A DNA stretch of 51,058 nt from a bacterium (lineage in GTDB: Bacteria; Acidobacteriota; Thermoanaerobaculia; Multivoradales; JAHEKO01): the NCBI GenBank assembly GCA_024224155.1, contig JAAENP010000263.1, positions 1-51,058 on the forward strand. Direction: 5' to 3'. The notes under the pieces are model-generated. The model did no database searches. It saw only the letters and a list, made by a program, of their open reading frames with translations, and was not told the origin of the DNA. The position numbers were made by a program, and so were the translations under genes. Below are positions 46,959 to 51,058 of the stretch, piece after piece (within the stretch, counting starts at the first letter, position 1; each line of letters begins with the position of its first letter).

Positions 46959-47186
46959 GTGTTGAAGTATCCCGACAAGATTGACAGTAAGTTCAGATTC
47001 GTTCTGCTTTCCGCCACGAGGGCGGAACAGCTTGTGCGTGGAGCGAAGCCGAAAACCGAGTCCGGCCCCGGCAAACCGAGTCGCGTTGCCATGAAGGAGA
47101 TCCGGCGAGAGCTGATCGACTGGGACTACGGACCGGCTCCCGAGCCCCAGGAGGAAGAGGAGCCGGCGGAAGAGACCGAGTCGTAG
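46959..47186 (+). CDS. rpoZ: RNA polymerase omega subunit
   Basis: A 75-residue protein. KIDSKFRFVLLSATRAEQL is the conserved omega core that contacts beta prime, and KPSRVAMKEIRREL the second helix. The last 20 residues are strongly acidic. The GTG start is set by GGAGGT at 46945-46950. Omega helps assemble RNA polymerase and in some bacteria forms part of the ppGpp site. Position between gmk and coaBC supports the call. Confidence 0.93.
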   Translation: MLKYPDKIDSKFRFVLLSATRAEQLVRGAKPKTESGPGKPSRVAMKEIRRELIDWDYGPAPEPQEEEEPAEETES

Positions 47187-47217
47187 CCGACCGGCTGAAA
47201 AGAAGGCCTTTTCTTCG

Positions 47218-48450
47218 GTGCCGATGAGATCACGGAACCTACTGCTGGGGGTCACCGGGGGAATCGCCGCCTACAAGGCGCCGGCGATCGTACGTAGGTT
47301 GCGAGAGCAAGGCTTCGACGTCCGCTGCGCCATGACGCGTGCGGCCGAGTCTTTCGTCGCGCCCCTCTCTCTGGAAGTGGTTTCGGAGGCTGCGGTGTAT
47401 CGACAGAGCTACCTCGAAGCCAACGAGAGCGGCCGCGAGCTCCACATCGAGGCCGCGGAGTGGGCGGAAGCGGTCTGTGTCGCTCCCGCAACCTCGAACT
47501 TTCTTGCCAAATTCGCGCTCGGGATCGCCGACGATTTCCTGCTGACCTCGCTGCTGGCATTTGACGGTCCGGTGCTTGCCGCACCGGCGATGCATCCCAA
47601 GATGTGGGGACAGAGAGCGCTCCAGGCCCATGTCGCCACTCTCAACCGCTGCGGGGTCCGGTTTCTCGGGCCGGCAAGCGGTGAGCTGGCGTCTGGGGAC
47701 AAGGGCATCGGGCGGATGCTCGAGCCGGAGGATATTGCCGCCGAGGCGGCGCGTCTGCTGCAACGGACGGGGGCGTTGAAGGGCGTTCGAGTGCTGGTGA
47801 GCGCGGGCCCGACGCGCGAGGCGATCGATCCGGTTCGATTCCTCTCGAGCCGCTCCACTGGCAAAATGGGTTTCGCCGTCGCCGCGGCGGCGGCGGCGGA
47901 GGGCGCGGAAGTGGTTCTGGTTACAGGCCCGGTGGCGCTCGAGACCCCGGCGGGCGTCGAGCGCGTGGACATCGTGAGCGCGGCAGAGATGGCGAACGCG
48001 ATTCGTGAGCTGGCGATCGGCTGCGACGTAGTCGCAATGGCGGCCGCGGTTGCGGATCTGCGCCCGGCTTCGCCCGCGGATCACAAGATCAAGAAGGCCC
48101 TGGCCTCCGATCGACTCGAGCTCGAGCGCACGGAGGATATTCTGAGCGGGCTTCGCGATCTCGTCCCCAGCGCCGTTCTCGTCGGCTTTGCCGCCGAGAC
48201 CCAGCGGCTCGAGGAATTCGCTCGAGACAAGCTTCGGTCCAAACGGCTGGACCTGATTGTCGCCAACGATGTCTCGCGATCGGATATCGGTTTCGCGAGC
48301 GATGACAACGAGGTGACGATTCTGAGGGCGCGAGGAGACTCTCTGGACGTGCCCAAAGCGGCGAAGGCGGAAATCGCTGGGAGAATCATCGACGCCATCG
48401 CGGAGGAACTGGAGTCCAAGAGTGGAAAAGTTGTCTCGATCTCTGGTTGA
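47218..48450 (+). CDS. coaBC: Phosphopantothenoylcysteine decarboxylase / synthetase
   Basis: A 410-residue bifunctional coenzyme A enzyme. CoaC covers about 1-185: GVTGGIAAYKA binds FMN, H76 in ELHIEAAEWAE is the catalytic histidine, and PAMHPKMW (123-130) replaces the usual PAMN motif. The position of the E. coli reductive Cys158 reads ASG, with Ser159. CoaB follows with SAGPTREAIDPVRFLSSRSTGKMG and DLIVANDVS. The two motif changes occur together in some other phyla, so the enzyme is probably active. Start GTG 47218 or ATG 47224. udg overlaps the last 29 bases. Confidence 0.95.
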   Translation: MPMRSRNLLLGVTGGIAAYKAPAIVRRLREQGFDVRCAMTRAAESFVAPLSLEVVSEAAVYRQSYLEANESGRELHIEAAEWAEAVCVAPATSNFLAKFALGIADDFLLTSLLAFDGPVLAAPAMHPKMWGQRALQAHVATLNRCGVRFLGPASGELASGDKGIGRMLEPEDIAAEAARLLQRTGALKGVRVLVSAGPTREAIDPVRFLSSRSTGKMGFAVAAAAAAEGAEVVLVTGPVALETPAGVERVDIVSAAEMANAIRELAIGCDVVAMAAAVADLRPASPADHKIKKALASDRLELERTEDILSGLRDLVPSAVLVGFAAETQRLEEFARDKLRSKRLDLIVANDVSRSDIGFASDDNEVTILRARGDSLDVPKAAKAEIAGRIIDAIAEELESKSGKVVSISG

Positions 48451-49132
48451 GGCCCTGGCCTATTTGCGGGACCTGGGCTATCAGGATCTCTCGGCCGACG
48501 TTCTTGCCGGCGAGTCTGCCGGAAGCGACCTAGAACTCAAGGTCGACCTTCGGCGGGCAGAGAGTCCACCGGCGGCGGAACGGGCGCTGTCTCTTGCCGG
48601 TGTCGCCAAAGAGGCGAACGGCTGCGAGGAGTGCCGGCTGAGCAAGACCAGGAAAAGCGTCGTCTTCGGTTCGGGAAACCCGGACGCCGATCTCATGTTC
48701 ATTGGCGAGGGACCGGGCGCGGAGGAGGATCGGCAGGGTCTGCCTTTCGTGGGGCCTGCCGGAGAGCTCCTGACCAAGATCATTCAGGCCATAGGTCTCC
48801 AGCGAGACGACGTCTACATCGCTAACGTCGTCAAGTGCCGGCCGCCGCAGAACCGGGATCCCCACCCCGACGAGGCCAAGGCCTGCCGAGGGTTCTTGGA
48901 GCGTCAGGTTGAGCTCATCCGGCCTCGCGTTATCGTGGCCCTGGGCAGAGTGGCGGCGCAGAACCTCCTGGACAGCTCGGCTCCGCTGGGGCGTCTACGC
49001 AACGACTGGCACAGTTTCAAGGGTGTGCCGGTGCGAGCGACGTATCATCCCGCGGCTCTCCTGCGGAACGCTTCCTGGAAGCGACCGACTTGGGAAGACA
49101 TGCAGGTGGTGCGCGATCGGCTCAATAAGTAG
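48422..49132 (+). CDS. Family 4 uracil-DNA glycosylase
   Basis: A 236-residue iron-sulfur glycosylase that removes uracil from DNA. GEGPGAEED at 95-103 is the water-activating motif and TYHPAALLRN the second motif. Cys68, Cys71, Cys139 and Cys155 give the [4Fe-4S] ligands in the family pattern (CEEC, KCRPP, KACRGF). An N-terminal extension of about 50 residues is poorly conserved. GTG start at 48422 lies inside the end of coaBC; a later start is possible since the extension is not needed for the fold. Confidence 0.95.
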   Translation: MEKLSRSLVEALAYLRDLGYQDLSADVLAGESAGSDLELKVDLRRAESPPAAERALSLAGVAKEANGCEECRLSKTRKSVVFGSGNPDADLMFIGEGPGAEEDRQGLPFVGPAGELLTKIIQAIGLQRDDVYIANVVKCRPPQNRDPHPDEAKACRGFLERQVELIRPRVIVALGRVAAQNLLDSSAPLGRLRNDWHSFKGVPVRATYHPAALLRNASWKRPTWEDMQVVRDRLNK

Positions 49133-49148
49133 GGCCGCCCAGGACTGC

Positions 49149-49154
49149 TAACAT
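49149..49154 (+). promoter_or_regulatory. Candidate -10 element for the glycosyltransferase at 49163
   Basis: TAACAT ends eight bases before the ATG at 49163, with no ribosome site between. The same hexamer is found before rnpB. Confidence 0.35.
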
Positions 49155-49162
49155 TGCACTCT

Positions 49163-50158
49163 ATGGAACTAGAGCGCCTTGTGGAGCGGGACCGAGGCGA
49201 GAGCGTTCGGCGGGCCTCGGGATCCGATCTGGACGTCAGCGTCCTGGTGCCGGTCCTGAACGAGCAGGACACGGTTGCCACGCTGTCGGCCCGGGTCGTC
49301 GAGGTTCTGGAGGGCCTCGGCAAGGCCTTCGAGATTATCTTCGTCGACGACGGTTCGTCCGACCAGACCTGTGCACGGGTTCGGGAAATGAATCAGGTGG
49401 ATGCACGGGTTCGTTTGGTCAGGCTGCGGAGAAACTTCGGTAAAGCGGCTGCTCTCTCGGCCGGGTTCGACGCGTCTCATGGTGCGATTCTGGTGACCAT
49501 GGACGGCGACCTTCAGGACGACCCCGCCGAGATTCCGCGATTCCTCGAGCGACTGGAGGCCGAGGATCTCGATCTGGTCTCCGGGTGGAAGAAAAAGCGC
49601 CACGACCCGATTTCGAAGCGTCTGCCGTCGAAGGTCTTCAACTGGGCGACCCGGATCATGGGAAACATGGATCTGCATGACTTCAACTGCGGCTTCAAGG
49701 CCTACCGGCGAGAGGTTCTCGACCAGATCGCGGTCTACGGCGAGCTGCACAGATTCATCCCGGTTCTCGCCAGTCGGAAGGGATTTCGAGTCGGAGAGCT
49801 CGCGGTTCAGCACCATCCGCGCCGGCACGGTGTCAGCAAGTACGGTTGGGATCGGTACTACAAGGGCCTGCTCGACCTGATCACCGTTTTCTTCATCACC
49901 AAATACACTCGGCGGCCGCTTCACCTTTTCGGGGCGATCGGCCTGCTTTCCCTGACCATCGGGCTGGCGATCAACACCTACCTGGCCATTCTCTGGTTCA
50001 ACAACGAGACTCTGTCAAACCGGCCCCTCCTCCTGTTAGGCATCCTGATGATGCTGGTGGGCATTCAGGTGCTGACCACCGGGCTGATCGGCGAGATGAT
50101 CACCTATAAGAGCTTCGATCGCCGGGATTCGTACTCGATCAAGGAAAAAGTGGGTTGA
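49163..50158 (+). CDS. GT2-family glycosyltransferase (dolichol-phosphate-mannose synthase-like)
   Basis: A 331-residue GT-A enzyme. SVLVPVLNEQDTV starts the catalytic domain, FVDDGSSD and MDGDLQDDP bind the nucleotide sugar and metal, and NCGFKAYRREVL is typical of polyprenyl-phosphate glycosyltransferases. Two C-terminal membrane spans (about 256-280 and 290-315) anchor it, as in GtrB/ArnC-like proteins. It likely loads a sugar onto undecaprenyl phosphate. ATG 49163 is preferred to a TTG nine bases upstream. The stop overlaps the next gene in a TTGA. Confidence 0.9.
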   Translation: MELERLVERDRGESVRRASGSDLDVSVLVPVLNEQDTVATLSARVVEVLEGLGKAFEIIFVDDGSSDQTCARVREMNQVDARVRLVRLRRNFGKAAALSAGFDASHGAILVTMDGDLQDDPAEIPRFLERLEAEDLDLVSGWKKKRHDPISKRLPSKVFNWATRIMGNMDLHDFNCGFKAYRREVLDQIAVYGELHRFIPVLASRKGFRVGELAVQHHPRRHGVSKYGWDRYYKGLLDLITVFFITKYTRRPLHLFGAIGLLSLTIGLAINTYLAILWFNNETLSNRPLLLLGILMMLVGIQVLTTGLIGEMITYKSFDRRDSYSIKEKVG

Positions 50159-51058
50159 ATCGCCCCCTGAAGGTCCTTTTTCTCACCCAGACTTTTCCTC
50201 GCTTTGCGGACGACACCGCCGGTCCTTTCATTCGAGAGCTTGCGCGCGGTCTGGTAGCCGGCGGCGACTCCGTCACGGTACTCACGCCTCATGCCGCGGG
50301 TGTCGAAGCGGCTTGGAACGTGGATGGTGTGCGGGTGGAGAGTTTTCGCTACGCGCCGGAGCGGCTCGAGCTGGTGGGCTACAGCCGAAGTCTCGATCGC
50401 GACGAGTCGATCCGGCTCGGGGTATTCCTGGCGACGCCGCTGTACGTACTGGGAGCGAGGCGCAAGCTTCGTCAGGTGACGGCGCGCGATTCCTTCGACC
50501 TGCTTCATGCGCATTGGGTAGTGCCCAATGCCTTGGTCGCCGCGCCGTTCGCCCGGCGGCTGCCGATCGGCCCGGGGCTGCATGGTAGCGATGTCTTTCT
50601 AGCGGAGCGCGCCGGTGTGCGGCGGCTGGTCGGCAGGGTGCTCGCAAGATCCTCTTTCCTGACGGGCTGCTCGCCGGAGCTGGTGGATCGAGTATGCGCC
50701 CTCGGATTCCCACGCGAACAGGCCCACGTGATTCCCTACGGCGTCGACGTGGACACCTTCTCGCCCGGTGCCGAACAGGGCATGGAGTGGCGCAGTCGGA
50801 TGGGCGTCCCGGAGGGTGCGCCACTGGTTCTGGGTGTCGGCCGGATGGTGACGAAGAAGGGATTTCATGTTCTGCTCGAGATTCTGCCGAGCCTGCTTGA
50901 GGAGTTCCCATCGAGCCATTTCTGCCTGGCTGGAGAGGGCGATCTGCTGGCCGCCTTTCGTGAACGGACCGCGAAGTGGACCGATCGTGTTCACCTGCCC
51001 GGTATCGTGCTCCGGGACACCCTCCCGGATCTTTACCGGGCCGCCGATATCTTCGTAC
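50155..51058 (+). CDS. GT4-family glycosyltransferase (3' end outside window)
   Basis: 301 codons are visible. The protein starts MNRPLKVLFLTQTFPRFADD, has HAHWVVPNALVAA and HGSDVFLAERAG in the acceptor domain, VIPYGVDVDTFSPG at the domain hinge and VLGVGRMVTKKGFHVLLE at the donor domain. The E-x7-E motif should lie beyond base 51058. TTG start overlaps the previous stop; AAGGAA lies about eight bases upstream. It probably acts in the same surface-glycan pathway as the GT2 enzyme. Confidence 0.88.
   Translation, partial: MNRPLKVLFLTQTFPRFADDTAGPFIRELARGLVAGGDSVTVLTPHAAGVEAAWNVDGVRVESFRYAPERLELVGYSRSLDRDESIRLGVFLATPLYVLGARRKLRQVTARDSFDLLHAHWVVPNALVAAPFARRLPIGPGLHGSDVFLAERAGVRRLVGRVLARSSFLTGCSPELVDRVCALGFPREQAHVIPYGVDVDTFSPGAEQGMEWRSRMGVPEGAPLVLGVGRMVTKKGFHVLLEILPSLLEEFPSSHFCLAGEGDLLAAFRERTAKWTDRVHLPGIVLRDTLPDLYRAADIFV

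Noticed and set aside
47190-47222. Possible hairpin GAAAAG/CTTTTC after rpoZ
   Set aside because: The stem is short and AT-rich and overlaps the coaBC start region; not convincing as a terminator within a conserved operon.

Overview
The window is GC-rich, densely coded bacterial chromosome. The organism is a diderm: it has lipid A disaccharide synthase (LpxB), an MsbA-type lipid flippase and a class A penicillin-binding protein. The trpS-scpA-scpB-rluB-cmk block, a DUF4388/TPR protein and a DUF6677-like membrane protein would suit an Acidobacteriota-type lineage, but that placement is a guess from gene content. No tRNA, rRNA, CRISPR array, insertion sequence or phage gene was seen.

Positions 1-12,900 form a catabolic island for ureides or purines. 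It holds two carbamate kinases (the first cut by the window edge), a knotted YgeW-type carbamoyltransferase, a second carbamoyltransferase that resembles PyrB but lacks aspartate-binding residues, a YgeX-type diaminopropionate ammonia-lyase, a second unassigned fold-type-II PLP enzyme, a fused iron-sulfur/molybdenum hydroxylase of the selenium-dependent xanthine dehydrogenase type, a zinc CMP/guanine-deaminase-like protein and a HyuA-type cyclic amidohydrolase. The expected flow is hydroxylation of a purine, ring opening by the hydrolase, removal of carbamoyl groups as carbamoyl phosphate, ATP formation by carbamate kinase, and deamination of diaminopropionate to pyruvate and ammonia. The same enzyme classes occur in the E. 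coli ygeW-ygeX-hyuA-yqeA region. A sulfotransferase-like gene and a long palindromic element sit inside the island.

Positions 12,897-25,451 carry a spermidine-synthase-like protein, an Ogt plus Ada-AlkA alkylation repair pair, a secreted protein with a duplicated domain, PBP1A, a small membrane protein, UvrB, UvrC and a DUF4388/degenerate-J/TPR protein. The RNase P RNA gene follows at about 25,455-25,855, then LD-carboxypeptidase, a cNMP-binding/FHA fusion, RecG, a glycosyltransferase, a membrane protein and a site-2 protease.

Positions 32,079-51,058 are mostly housekeeping genes in tightly coupled operons: trpS-scpA-scpB-rluB-cmk; a YcaQ-type glycosylase, a DUF6503-like secreted protein and queG; rpsA-ihfB, two membrane proteins, lpxB and msbA; yicC-gmk-rpoZ-coaBC-udg; and two glycosyltransferases, the last cut by the window end. 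Many junctions are four-base stop/start overlaps (ATGA, GTGA, TTGA). Several genes without a clear Shine-Dalgarno site have a -10-like hexamer 6-9 bases before the start codon, which suggests leaderless transcription.
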